Positions 33,575-42,367 of a DNA stretch of 64,000 bases are shown here, one piece after another (positions within the stretch are counted from its first letter, which is position 1; each line of letters opens with the position of its first letter). Under the pieces are notes generated by a model that worked only from the letters and a program-made list of their open reading frames with translations, was not told where the DNA came from and did not search any database. A program made the position numbers and the translations under genes. Source of the DNA: DUML01 sp050949905 (GTDB lineage: Bacteria; Bacillota; Desulfitobacteriia; Desulfitobacteriales; Syntrophobotulaceae); assembly GCA_050949905.1 (NCBI GenBank), contig JBMNGP010000005.1, positions 186,001 to 250,000 of the forward strand. The letters run 5' to 3'.

Positions 33575-34614
33575 TTAAAAAACAGGGGAATAGAATTCGC
33601 TAATATCCTGACGAAGATCAGTAGTTATAACATCCGGATAGAGCAAAGAGGATAACCATTTTACGCCGATAAAGCGTACTACCGAGGGGGGACGGTTTAA
33701 CCAGTCATAAGGTTTGCTGGGAATCTCATAGACTTCTCTATTTTTTAACCGCCGTGATATTAGACCAGCTTTTATCGTTTAGGATCTTTTCGTAGAGGGC
33801 ATGGGTTTCATCGCCATCTGTACTGATAATAATAAGGCTCGGATCCCAAGCTAGAATCTGCTCAATGGAGACTTGCATGCGGCGGATGTCAGGAGTTGGC
33901 GGTATTGCAACATTTTTGGTACCTGCCAGATCAAAAGCCTCTGAATTTACTGTTCCGCTGATTTCTGTTTCCAGTCCTTCAATTCCTTCCGCATAATAAA
34001 CCCGAACTCTTTCTTCCTCCGCTATAGACTTCAGGCTTGTAGATATCTCTTCCAGGGTCCTATCGCAATAATCAGCCAGGAGCTCAGCTCTTTCTGTTTC
34101 ACTAATTATTTCCCCTAAAAATCTATAAGAATGCGCGGTGTTTTTGACAACTACCGTCCAGCATGATGACCGGAATTCTGGTTTGCTCTTGGATAGCATC
34201 GGCATCATTAATATACTCTGGCGATACATCGCCAACACTGATAATAATATCAGGGTTGGCTTTCAATAAATCTTCGATACTCCCGGTAGGAGTAGAGCCT
34301 TGCCAGCGTCCGAGAACAGGCAGAGTTTGATATTTGGGATCAATAAACCTTTTCTCTTTGTCTCTCAAGTCACTGTTCCAACCGGCTAATTTTTCTGGGG
34401 CAAGAGTGTAGAGAAAAACACTGCCTGTTGCCGAAGTAGAATAAACTTTGTCTATGGTAGTCGGAATTTCCACCTTGCGACCTGCCATATCGGTAATAGT
34501 TTGGCTTGCCGCTTCCGGGGCGGATGTAGTATGCGGTTTGCTGCAGCCTGCCAATAAGGCTAATAGCAGTATTGATAGCATGATTGAAATGTAAGTTTTC
34601 CACTTCATATTCAT
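33575..34614 (-). pseudogene. FecB/MolA-like ABC substrate-binding lipoprotein, two frameshifts
   Basis: N-terminal lipoprotein signal ILLLALLAGCSKP (lipobox LAGC), then ITDMAGRKVEIPTTIDKVYSTSATG. The frame breaks near 34140 and continues AYRFLGEIISETERAELL-like sequence to NITAVKK, where an A-run near 33751 breaks it again; NREVYEIPSKPYDWLNRPPS and VVRFIGVKWLSSLLYPD follow to TAA at 33575. Restored, it is a full-length type III binding protein of the iron/cobalamin/molybdate group. The ATG overlaps the ATPase stop (AAATGA). Confidence 0.85.
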
Positions 34615-35428
34615 TTGTTATATTCCTCCTTTAAAAGGTTTATTAAGCTACGACGGGAATACAGATTTTCTTTAATTCTCCGTTTTTTACCGTTGCTTGA
34701 GCAATCTCTAATATCGATACCATAAATCTGACTTAAATTGCTTTCTGTTATTACTTCCTCAGCCTTGCCTGAACAAAAGATCCTGCCGTCTTTAAGCATA
34801 ATGGCTTTGGATGCGCAGTAAAGCGCGTGGTCCGGTGAATGGGTGGACATGATGATGCTGAGCCCCTGAGCAGCTAAACGTTTAATATGTTTTAAGAGCC
34901 TGATCTGATTCCCATAATCCAGGCTGGAAGTCGGTTCATCCATTATTAAGATTTCGGGTTGCTGCGCCAAAGCCCGGGCAATTAACACCAGCTGTCGTTC
35001 CCCGCCGCTTATCTCTGTATAGGTCTTTCCTTCCAAATAGGAGATACTGACATTGGCCATAGCTTCGCAGGCGATTTGGTAGTCCAGCTCCGAGGGTACG
35101 GCATAATTATTAATATGGGCGGTCCTGCCCATCAGGACAACATCTATAACTGAATAAGGGAATGGAGGTATATGATTTTGGGGAACATAGCCCATTATTT
35201 TAGCCAATTCCCGCCGACTGCAATTGCTGACGTCTTTGCCGTTGACGATAATTTGACCTTCGCAGGATCTATATAAAGACCCAAAATCGTTTTAAACAAA
35301 GTTGTTTTGCCGGAGCCGTTTGGCCCTAGAAGACAGACAACTTCTCCTTTTTCGACATTCAAAGAGACATTTTCAAAAATAGGTTCTCGATCATAAGCGA
35401 AGGCTAGGTTTTTTATTTCCAGACTCAT
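34611..35428 (-). pseudogene. FecE-like ABC transporter ATPase, one frameshift
   Basis: Walker A LLGPNGSGKTTLFKTILG; after a frame break near 35265 the rest reads MGYVPQNHIPPFPYSVIDVV, signature ISGGERQLVLIARALAQQP and Walker B LIMDEPTSSLDYGNQ. Start ATG 35428 overlaps the permease stop (ATGA) with AGGAGGGG 7 bases before it. All catalytic motifs survive, so the break is probably recent or a sequencing error. Confidence 0.85.
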
Positions 35429-36481
35429 TTCCAACCCCTCCTGCTGTTAGCAAGTAAATATATAAAAAACGGCGCTCCAATTAAGGATGTCAAAATACCG
35501 ATTGGTATTTCCATTGGCAATAAGGAACGTGCCAGGGTATCAACTACCAGTAGGAATGAGCCGCCAACGGCAATACAAACCGGTATCAGGCTCTTATAAT
35601 TTGGGCCAGTCAAAACACGCACAAAATGTGGAATAACAAGGCCTACCCAACCGATCATGCCGCTAATGGATACAGCTGAAGCCGTAAGCAGAGTAGCACA
35701 TATAATTACAGTTAACCGCAATTTATTGGTGTTAACCCCCAAACTTTGAGCTTCTTCGTCGCCAAAAGCCAGAAGATTCAACTGCCAGCGTAAGAGCAGC
35801 AAGGGAATAATACCAATATGCATTGGAATCAGAAAACAATATAGACATCATTTATCTGAGTAGAGCCTAAACTGCCCATAAGCCAATAAGTAATAGCCGG
35901 GAGTTTTTCATAAGGATCGGCTACACATTTAATCAAAGACACCAAGGAGGTAAAAATTGTTCCTACCAATATGCCGCCTAAGACAAGAACCAGAGTAATA
36001 TCACCGGAATTCCTGATTTTATTACCAAAGAAATAGGTCAGTCCTACTGCCAGTAAAGCAAAAGCAAATGCAGATAGGGTTATTCCCAAATCACCCCAAG
36101 AATAAATGATAGCCAAGGTTGCTCCAAAACCGGCTCCGGCGGACACACCTAAAATATCAGGGGATACCAGTGGATTCCTGAAAGTTCCCTGAAAGGCGGC
36201 ACCTGATACTGATAAGGAAGTACCAATTAAAAGTGCTGCGATTATCCTGGGAATACGAACGTCAAATATAACGGTTTGAACAGCAGCAGGCAACAATCTT
36301 TCGTCGGCAAACAAATCTCTGGTAAAAGCTATCCAAATATCAGACAAAGTCACAGGGTATCTACCAACAGTTAAGGCTATAACACCCAAAAAGACGCGGG
36401 CATAATTGCTAAAATTATAACTTTTAATTTAATTTTTTTGTTGTAATTATTGTAATAATGAGTGAGGGCGTTGGTCTTCAT
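35425..36481 (-). pseudogene. FecCD-like ABC transporter permease, two frameshifts
   Basis: Start ATG 36481 gives KTNALTHYYNNYNKKIKLKV, then a break near 36380; ALTVGRYPVTLSDIWIAF follows with GAAFQGTFRNPLVSPDILG; a second break near 35826 is followed by DEEAQSLGVNTNKLRL and SGMIGWVGLVIPHFVRVLTG. Together this is the ~350-aa, ten-helix FecCD/BtuC permease. The riboswitch upstream suggests molybdate or tungstate as substrate, as for MolB. Confidence 0.85.
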
Positions 36482-36510
36482 AATTTACGAGATCCTCCTG
36501 TTATCTTTGG

Positions 36511-36557
36511 TAAATACAAAAGCACTTCTTCAGAATGGAGATTCATGAAGAAGTGCT
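36511..36557 (-). terminator. Attenuator terminator between riboswitch and ABC operon
   Basis: Perfect 11-bp stem: AGCACTTCTTC (36521-36531) with GAAGAAGTGCT (36547-36557), followed on the minus strand by TTTTGTATTT. It lies 30 bp before the permease ATG, a position suited to transcriptional control by the upstream aptamer. Confidence 0.85.
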
Positions 36558-36570
36558 CATTTTCACTCTC

Positions 36571-36685
36571 ATTTCTCCTTTCCAAAGCGGGAGGCTGTCA
36601 GATTTCTCTTACAACCCTGTGGGTAAAGTACCCAGGCCATACCACCATGGTTTAAACGTTAGGTGATCAGGCTCGGAGCAATTTA
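36571..36685 (-). promoter_or_regulatory. Moco-type riboswitch aptamer
   Basis: On the minus strand: TTGCTCCGAGCC, CACC ... GGTGG pairing, GGCCTGGG, a GGGTAC-TTTA-CCC hairpin, then GCCTCCCGCTTTGGAAAGG-AG. The closing stem CTCC/GGAG and the conserved CCGAGCC, CCTGGG and CCTCCC...GGAAAGGAG blocks fit the molybdenum/tungsten cofactor RNA motif (Rfam MOCO_RNA_motif) as I remember it. Such RNAs control cofactor synthesis and Mo/W transport genes. An Infernal search would settle it. The region 36686-36930 shows no other feature. Confidence 0.72.
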
Positions 36686-36930
36686 AGTTTTAAACTAACA
36701 ACAAGTTAATATTAGCAACAGCTAATTATGATATTATGTATGCAATAAATGTGCCAGTTAATCCATCTGACTAAGAATGCTGTATTCTTCCGGGTTATCT
36801 GTTACTTATATCAGAAGTTGGATTAATGTGGAGTATTAAACTGAGAATATTGTATCATAATAAAAAATCATAAGCCATCTATTAAAATAATACTTGATAT
36901 AAACCTAAAGGTATAGTGATTTTGGAAAAA

Positions 36931-38106
36931 CTATTGTTTCTTCAAGAGCCGGGCCAAAATTATACTATCTTCACCAAAACGTTCTTTGAGGCTGTCTATT
37001 ACAGTGGTTAGTTTTTTCTCTTGATCAGCGGTATCATTTTCAAATAGACTCTGCTGGACTTCACCGCGGGTAAGATTATGTACGGAAACACCGATAAGCC
37101 TGACAGGTTGTTTGCAGTGCAAATCTTGGAGAAGATTGCCGGCTTCGCGGAAGATATCTTTATCCAGGTCTGTATAGTAATCTAAAGTCTTGGAGCGAGA
37201 TACTGTGCTGAAGTCGGCGTAGCGGACTTTGAGAGTTATTGTTTTGGTTTTGAATGATCCTTTGCGCAGTTTGCGGCCGACATCCGTCACTAGCTCCAGG
37301 ATATAAGTCTGCAGAACTTCCTCATCTTTCAGGTCTTCAGGAAAAGTAATTTCCCTGCCGATAGATTTGACCTCTCGTTCCGGCTCTACCGGCCGGTTAT
37401 CTATTCCCCGGGCTAAATAATAGAGCTGGCTGCCGATGAGGCCAAATTTGTTCTTAAGGGTAAGCTCATCCAGGTCTTTTAATTCTTTGATTGTCCTTAC
37501 TCTAAGCTTATGGAGCTGCTCGGCGGTCTTAGGCCCGACTCCCCAGATTCTCTCAATAGGCAAAGGGTCAAGAAAAGCTTGGATTTGGTCCTCTTGGATA
37601 ACTACAAAACCATCGGGCTTTTGGATATCAGAAGCAAGTTTAGCCAGGAATTTATTGGGGGCAATTCCTACGGAAGCGGTTAGACAGAGCTCATTTTTAA
37701 TCCGTTCCTTGATTTCCTGGGCAATTGCCGGGGCGGAGCCAAAGAGGCGGAGAGAAGCGGTGACATCTAAGAAAGCCTCATCTAAGGAGATGGGTTCAAT
37801 TAAAGGGGTATAATCTTTAAAAATTTTATGAATCTCTTGGGATACTTGGTAGTATTTAGGTATATCCACAGGTAAAAAGATAGCCTGAGGGCAGCGGCGG
37901 CAGGCTTCGGCCAAAGGCATGGCTGATCTTATGCCGTACTTACGGGCTTCATAGGAACAGGTAGAGACAACCCCTCTACTGTCCGGGTTGCCGCCGACAA
38001 CCACCGGCAGCCCCTGTAGTTCCGGGTTATCGCGCTGTTCGACAGAGGCATAAAAGGCATCCATATCCACGTGAATTATCTGGCGCTTGGTGAAGCTTTT
38101 GTTCAT
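36931..38106 (-). CDS. dinB: DNA polymerase IV (DinB)
   Basis: 391 aa. Y-family motifs: IHVDMDAFYASVEQRDNPEL (catalytic Asp), SYEARKYGIRSAMP, EPISLDEAFLDVT (catalytic DE), IWGVGPKTAEQL helix-hairpin-helix, and a little-finger domain to the end. It copies past lesions in DNA. The C-terminal end is short, without an obvious clamp-binding QLxLF-type peptide except QQSLFE near 360, which may serve. Divergent from the selenoprotein gene. Confidence 0.93.
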   Translation of the reverse strand: MNKSFTKRQIIHVDMDAFYASVEQRDNPELQGLPVVVGGNPDSRGVVSTCSYEARKYGIRSAMPLAEACRRCPQAIFLPVDIPKYYQVSQEIHKIFKDYTPLIEPISLDEAFLDVTASLRLFGSAPAIAQEIKERIKNELCLTASVGIAPNKFLAKLASDIQKPDGFVVIQEDQIQAFLDPLPIERIWGVGPKTAEQLHKLRVRTIKELKDLDELTLKNKFGLIGSQLYYLARGIDNRPVEPEREVKSIGREITFPEDLKDEEVLQTYILELVTDVGRKLRKGSFKTKTITLKVRYADFSTVSRSKTLDYYTDLDKDIFREAGNLLQDLHCKQPVRLIGVSVHNLTRGEVQQSLFENDTADQEKKLTTVIDSLKERFGEDSIILARLLKKQ

Positions 38107-38293
38107 TTGGCCACCGGTCCTAAAAACTCATTTTCTATTAATTATAGCTTCTTTTATTTTTTGCTCCAAGGTTTGTTATAGAAAAAGCAAAATAAGATAA
38201 TTGTTGGCTTGTCTTTCTTTTCCGTGTGTTTAGCTTCAAAAAATGGATAGAATATAAATATTAACAGATTAGAAAGGAGGAGAGCAGAATTTT

Positions 38294-38596
38294 ATGGAGT
38301 TGACACCGATTGCCGCTGACAAAATTAAAGATATTATTGCCCAGAACGAAAATCCTGAAAATTTAATGCTGAGAATTGATTTTGAAGGTTATGGCTGAGG
38401 AGGCCCTAAATTAAGATTAACTCTGGATGAGTTAAAAGATGCTCATGATAAGATTGTTCAGTCTCAAGGTGTCTCTTTGGTATATAATTCCGGACTGGAG
38501 GAACACGTAGGTGATTTGACTATCGACTACGATGATTCCATACTGCAGCGCGGCTTTATTATCAAGGGTTCTGGAATTTCGGCTTGTCAGGCTTAA
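38294..38596 (+). CDS. HesB-like selenoprotein (in-frame UGA = Sec35)
   Basis: 100 aa when TGA 38396-38398 is read as selenocysteine: ...LRIDFEGYG-Sec-GGPKLRLTLDE... to GSGISACQA. The frame continues in good coding style for 65 codons after the TGA. Sec replaces the first conserved Cys of the HesB/IscA fold (GGGCSG region), as in the HesB-like selenoproteins described in other anaerobes. A hairpin follows the UGA at SECIS distance. AAAGGAGGAG lies upstream of the ATG. Probable role: redox or Fe-S related. Not operonic with dinB (opposite strand). Confidence 0.85.
38396..38435 (+). promoter_or_regulatory. Sec UGA codon and candidate bacterial SECIS hairpin
   Basis: UGA at 38396-38398; 18 nt later TTAACTC (38417-38423), loop TGGAT, GAGTTAA (38429-38435) form a perfect 7-bp stem with a GG in the apical loop, as SelB-recognised SECIS elements have. 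Confidence 0.7.
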
Positions 38597-38752
38597 AGCA
38601 ATGTTTGTTCATAGAAATTCATTTCTAAGGGTTTGAGGAAAGTACTCAAACCCTTTATGTTGTGGGATGCTGTTGTTATTGATTTGATAAAAGGTTATGA
38701 TATAGAGAGAGTTTTTTTGTTCCTTAGCTACAGGAAAGGAGTCTTCAGACTT

Positions 38753-41461
38753 ATGGCTCGAATAATGATACTTGACGGCAACAGCCTGGTTTTCAGAGCG
38801 TTTTATGCTCTACCGCCCCTTACCTCTGCCGAAGGGTTGCCTACAAATGCGGTGCACGGTTTTTTGACTATGCTTTTTAAATTGCAAAAAGAACAAAAGC
38901 CTGATTACTGGGTGGTTGTTTTTGATAAAACCAAACCGACGGTAAGGATCGAACAGTTTGCTGCCTATAAAGCCCAAAGAAAAGAGACTCCGGATACTTT
39001 AAAACCACAGTTTGCTTATCTTAAAGAAATTCTTAGCGTGATGTCCGTGCCTGTCCTGGAGCTGGCAGGCTATGAAGCTGATGATATTATTGCTACCGTA
39101 GCTGATAAGGCTGAGAAAAATGGCCTGGAAGTCAGTATATATACAGGTGATCGCGATGCCCTCCAGCTTATTTCCCCTCAGACCAAGATTTATCTTACGG
39201 TTAAGGGTATTACGGAAGTCCAGTGTTATGATGAGGAAAAATTAAAAGAAAAATATGGTTTAAGGCCTGAGCAGATTATTGATTTAAAAGGCTTGATGGG
39301 AGACGCTTCGGATAATATTCCGGGAATTCCCGGTGTAGGGGAGAAAACTGCTTTAAAGCTTCTTCATGAGTATGAAACAGTAGAAAATGTTCTTGAAAAT
39401 AAAGATAAGGTCAGCGGCAAGAAATTAAAATCCCTGCTGCACGAATATGCGGAGCAGGCCTTATTAAGCAAAAAGCTGGCAACCATGATCCATGATGTTC
39501 CGGTTGATTTTTGTCTGGACGAGCTTCTCTGGTGTGAGCCGGATAGGGATGCTTGCTTAAAGATCCTGCATCATTACAGCTTACATACCGTGGCCAGGCT
39601 TTTCCTGCAAAGTTTAGAGAGCAGGTTGGAAATATTGGGCACTAACGGGCTGGATCGCCGGCAGAAGGAAGAAGAAACAGCTGCAGAGAAGAAGGCAGGT
39701 TTAAGAAGTGAGTCGGAGGAAGTTACTGATGACGACGACTTAGCAGTTATTGCTATCAAAGAAAAAGAATTAGACGGTGCTTCTTGGCTGAAAAAGATGG
39801 ATTACTGGCTGGAGAATAAAACAACTCTGGCTCTTAGTTACCGTTATGAGGGCAGTAATGTCCATCAAAGCAGGTGGACGGAAATGGGTGTCTGTGATGA
39901 AGAATATACTTATACTCTTAACCGAGCTGCCCATGCTTCTGCGGTTCTTGCCAGGTGGCGGGAAGTTTTGGCGGATGAGACAGTATTTAAGATTGTGGCT
40001 GACAGCAAGACACTGTATTCTTTATTGCTGAATGAAGGCTGGTCTCTGGCCGGGGTTGATCTTGATTTAAGCCTGGCGGCGTATCTTTTGAATTCTAACA
40101 AGGCTAATTACAGTGCCGCCGATTTGTTGCGGGAATATGCTACGGATCTGTTTGCTCTTTCTCCTGCCCATGAGGCTTATTTGTTAAGAAAGCTGGCGGG
40201 GCAATATACGGAAAATTTGGCAAAGGAAAAATTGGACAGGCTTTTGCATGAAGTTGAAGAACCGGTCAGCAAAGTGCTTGCGGAGATGGAGAAGACCGGG
40301 ATTGCAGTGGATCAAGAGATGCTGAGCGAATTTGGACGGGAGCTGGATATAAGGATTAAGGACTTAGAAGAAGAAATATACCGGTTAGGGGGCTCCTCCT
40401 TTAATATTAATTCCCCCCAACAGCTGGGGAAGGTACTCTTTGAAGATCTTGGCTTGCCCCCCTTAAAGAAGACTAAAACCGGCTATTCCACCGATGCGGA
40501 AACTTTAGAGGAACTCCGCTCCGAGCATCCTCTTGTGGAGAAAATCCTGGAATACCGCCAAATTGTGAAACTTAATTCCACTTATGTTAAAGGTTTGCTC
40601 GGGCAGTTAACGGAGGGAAAAATTCACACTACTTTTCAACAAACCGTTACGACAACCGGTAGGCTCTCCAGTACCGAGCCCAATTTGCAGAATATCCCTA
40701 TTCGTCTGGAAGAGGGAAGAAAATTGCGGAAGGTGTTTAAACCTACCCGGGAGGGTTGGCTGCTTTTAGCGGCGGATTACTCCCAGATTGAATTAAGGAT
40801 TTTAGCCCATTATTCCCGGGATCCAATCCTTTGCGAATCTTTCCTGGTGGGGGAGGATGTGCATAGCAGGACTGCTTCCGAGGTTTTCGGGGTAGCGCTT
40901 GCGGAAGTTACTTCCGATATGAGGCGCAAAGCCAAAGCAGTTAATTTTGGCTTAATGTACGGGCTGACGGATTTTGGTCTGGCCAGGGATTTGGCTATTC
41001 CCAGAAAGGAAGCTAAGTTCTATATCAGCCAGTATTTTGCTAGATACAGCGGTGTGCAGAGATATTTGGAAGACGCAGTGAGTAAGGCTAAGGAAACCGG
41101 TGAGGTTAGAACCCTTTTAAACCGCTTAAGAAGAGTTCCCGAGCTCAGTCACCCGAACAGGATGACCAGGCAGTTTGGTGAAAGGATAGCTAAAAATACC
41201 CCTATCCAGGGCACCGCCGCCGATATTATGAAAATTGCGATGATTAAAGTTGCGGAGGAGCTTTCCGGCCGCCAGGCTGATATCCTTCTCCAGGTGCATG
41301 ATGAATTGTTAATTCAGGTCAACCCTAGGGAACTCGATACTGTAGCGCTAAAGGTAAAAGAGTGTATGGAAAAGGCCTACCCGCTGTCCGTTCCTTTGGT
41401 GGTCGACTGCAAAGTCGGCCCGAACTGGTACGATATGGTTAAGTATACGGTTGGGGATTGA
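38753..41461 (+). CDS. polA: DNA polymerase I
   Basis: 902 aa. 5'-3' exonuclease domain (about 1-290; LDGNSLVFRAFYAL, TGDRDALQLIS, GDASDNIPGIPGVG), a degenerate 3'-5' exonuclease region (about 310-490) with no DxE motif, and the polymerase domain with D675 in DYSQIELRILAHYS, O-helix RRKAKAVNFGLMYG and D850 in VHDELL. So it fills gaps and removes RNA but should lack proofreading, as in Bacillus. The frame opens at 38633, but ATG 38753 with GGAAAGGAG upstream matches the family start. Confidence 0.95.
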   Translation: MARIMILDGNSLVFRAFYALPPLTSAEGLPTNAVHGFLTMLFKLQKEQKPDYWVVVFDKTKPTVRIEQFAAYKAQRKETPDTLKPQFAYLKEILSVMSVPVLELAGYEADDIIATVADKAEKNGLEVSIYTGDRDALQLISPQTKIYLTVKGITEVQCYDEEKLKEKYGLRPEQIIDLKGLMGDASDNIPGIPGVGEKTALKLLHEYETVENVLENKDKVSGKKLKSLLHEYAEQALLSKKLATMIHDVPVDFCLDELLWCEPDRDACLKILHHYSLHTVARLFLQSLESRLEILGTNGLDRRQKEEETAAEKKAGLRSESEEVTDDDDLAVIAIKEKELDGASWLKKMDYWLENKTTLALSYRYEGSNVHQSRWTEMGVCDEEYTYTLNRAAHASAVLARWREVLADETVFKIVADSKTLYSLLLNEGWSLAGVDLDLSLAAYLLNSNKANYSAADLLREYATDLFALSPAHEAYLLRKLAGQYTENLAKEKLDRLLHEVEEPVSKVLAEMEKTGIAVDQEMLSEFGRELDIRIKDLEEEIYRLGGSSFNINSPQQLGKVLFEDLGLPPLKKTKTGYSTDAETLEELRSEHPLVEKILEYRQIVKLNSTYVKGLLGQLTEGKIHTTFQQTVTTTGRLSSTEPNLQNIPIRLEEGRKLRKVFKPTREGWLLLAADYSQIELRILAHYSRDPILCESFLVGEDVHSRTASEVFGVALAEVTSDMRRKAKAVNFGLMYGLTDFGLARDLAIPRKEAKFYISQYFARYSGVQRYLEDAVSKAKETGEVRTLLNRLRRVPELSHPNRMTRQFGERIAKNTPIQGTAADIMKIAMIKVAEELSGRQADILLQVHDELLIQVNPRELDTVALKVKECMEKAYPLSVPLVVDCKVGPNWYDMVKYTVGD

Positions 41462-41524
41462 TCCATTTTTATAGTAGTTTAAAAGATTTGAGGAATCTCA
41501 CTGTAAACAAAGGAGGAGAAACCC

Positions 41525-42346
41525 GTGCCTGAATTACCGGAAGTAGAAAGCATTAGATTAACCCTTGCCCAAAATATCTTGGGTAAGACAATTCTTGAGG
41601 CGGAGGTATTCTGGCCTCCGGCTGCCATATCTTTGCCTGATTTGGATTTCGGGGAATTAGTTAAGGGTAAAACTATTGAATCTATTAATCGGCGCGGCAA
41701 GTACCTATTAATTAACCTCAGCAAAGGGTTAACCATGATAGTCCATTTTCGTATGACCGGCCGCTTGATTTATTATCCTGAAAAGCAGCCTGTGGCTAAA
41801 CATACCCATGTAATCCTGCATTTGGTCGAGGGTGAATTGCATTACTCCGACGTTAGGAAGTTTGGCCGCATACAGCTGGTCCCAACCCATAAGGCTTTTG
41901 AGGTTTCTTCTTTGGCCAAGCTGGGACCGGAACCCTTAGACGAGTCCTTTGCTTTTGACAAGCTGGGTCAACGCCTCGCGCGGAAAAAGAGTACACTTAA
42001 GGCTGCCCTCTTGGATCAAAGAGTTATTGCCGGCCTGGGCAATATCTATGCGGACGAAGCTTTGTTTAGGGCAGGCATTTACCCGGGCAGGAAGACGGAT
42101 AGTATGAAAGTATCAGAGGTTATTCTTTTATATAACTCAATTTGTGAGATTTTAACTGAAGGGATAAATGCCGGCGGCACTTCTTTCCGGGATTACCGGG
42201 ATGCCAATGGCCAAAAGGGGCAGTTTCAGGAAAACTTAATGGTTTACGGCAGAGCCGGTCTGGAGTGCAGGGAATGCGGCGAGATTCTGATGAAGGAGAA
42301 AATAGCCGGCCGCACAACCGTGTACTGCCCTAATTGTCAAAAGTAA
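41525..42346 (+). CDS. mutM: Formamidopyrimidine-DNA glycosylase
   Basis: 273 aa, GTG start after AAAGGAGGAG. Mature N-terminus PELPEVESIR supplies the catalytic proline P2 and E3; the lysine of NRRGKYLLINL and the H2TH helix (LLDQRVIAGLGNIYADEALF) follow. The C-terminal zinc finger is CRECG ... CPNCQK. It excises 8-oxoguanine and other oxidised bases. Part of a polA-mutM-ABC-F-coaE cluster. Confidence 0.95.
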   Translation: MPELPEVESIRLTLAQNILGKTILEAEVFWPPAAISLPDLDFGELVKGKTIESINRRGKYLLINLSKGLTMIVHFRMTGRLIYYPEKQPVAKHTHVILHLVEGELHYSDVRKFGRIQLVPTHKAFEVSSLAKLGPEPLDESFAFDKLGQRLARKKSTLKAALLDQRVIAGLGNIYADEALFRAGIYPGRKTDSMKVSEVILLYNSICEILTEGINAGGTSFRDYRDANGQKGQFQENLMVYGRAGLECRECGEILMKEKIAGRTTVYCPNCQK

Positions 42347-42367
42347 GGAGGAGTATTCCGAGACCCG

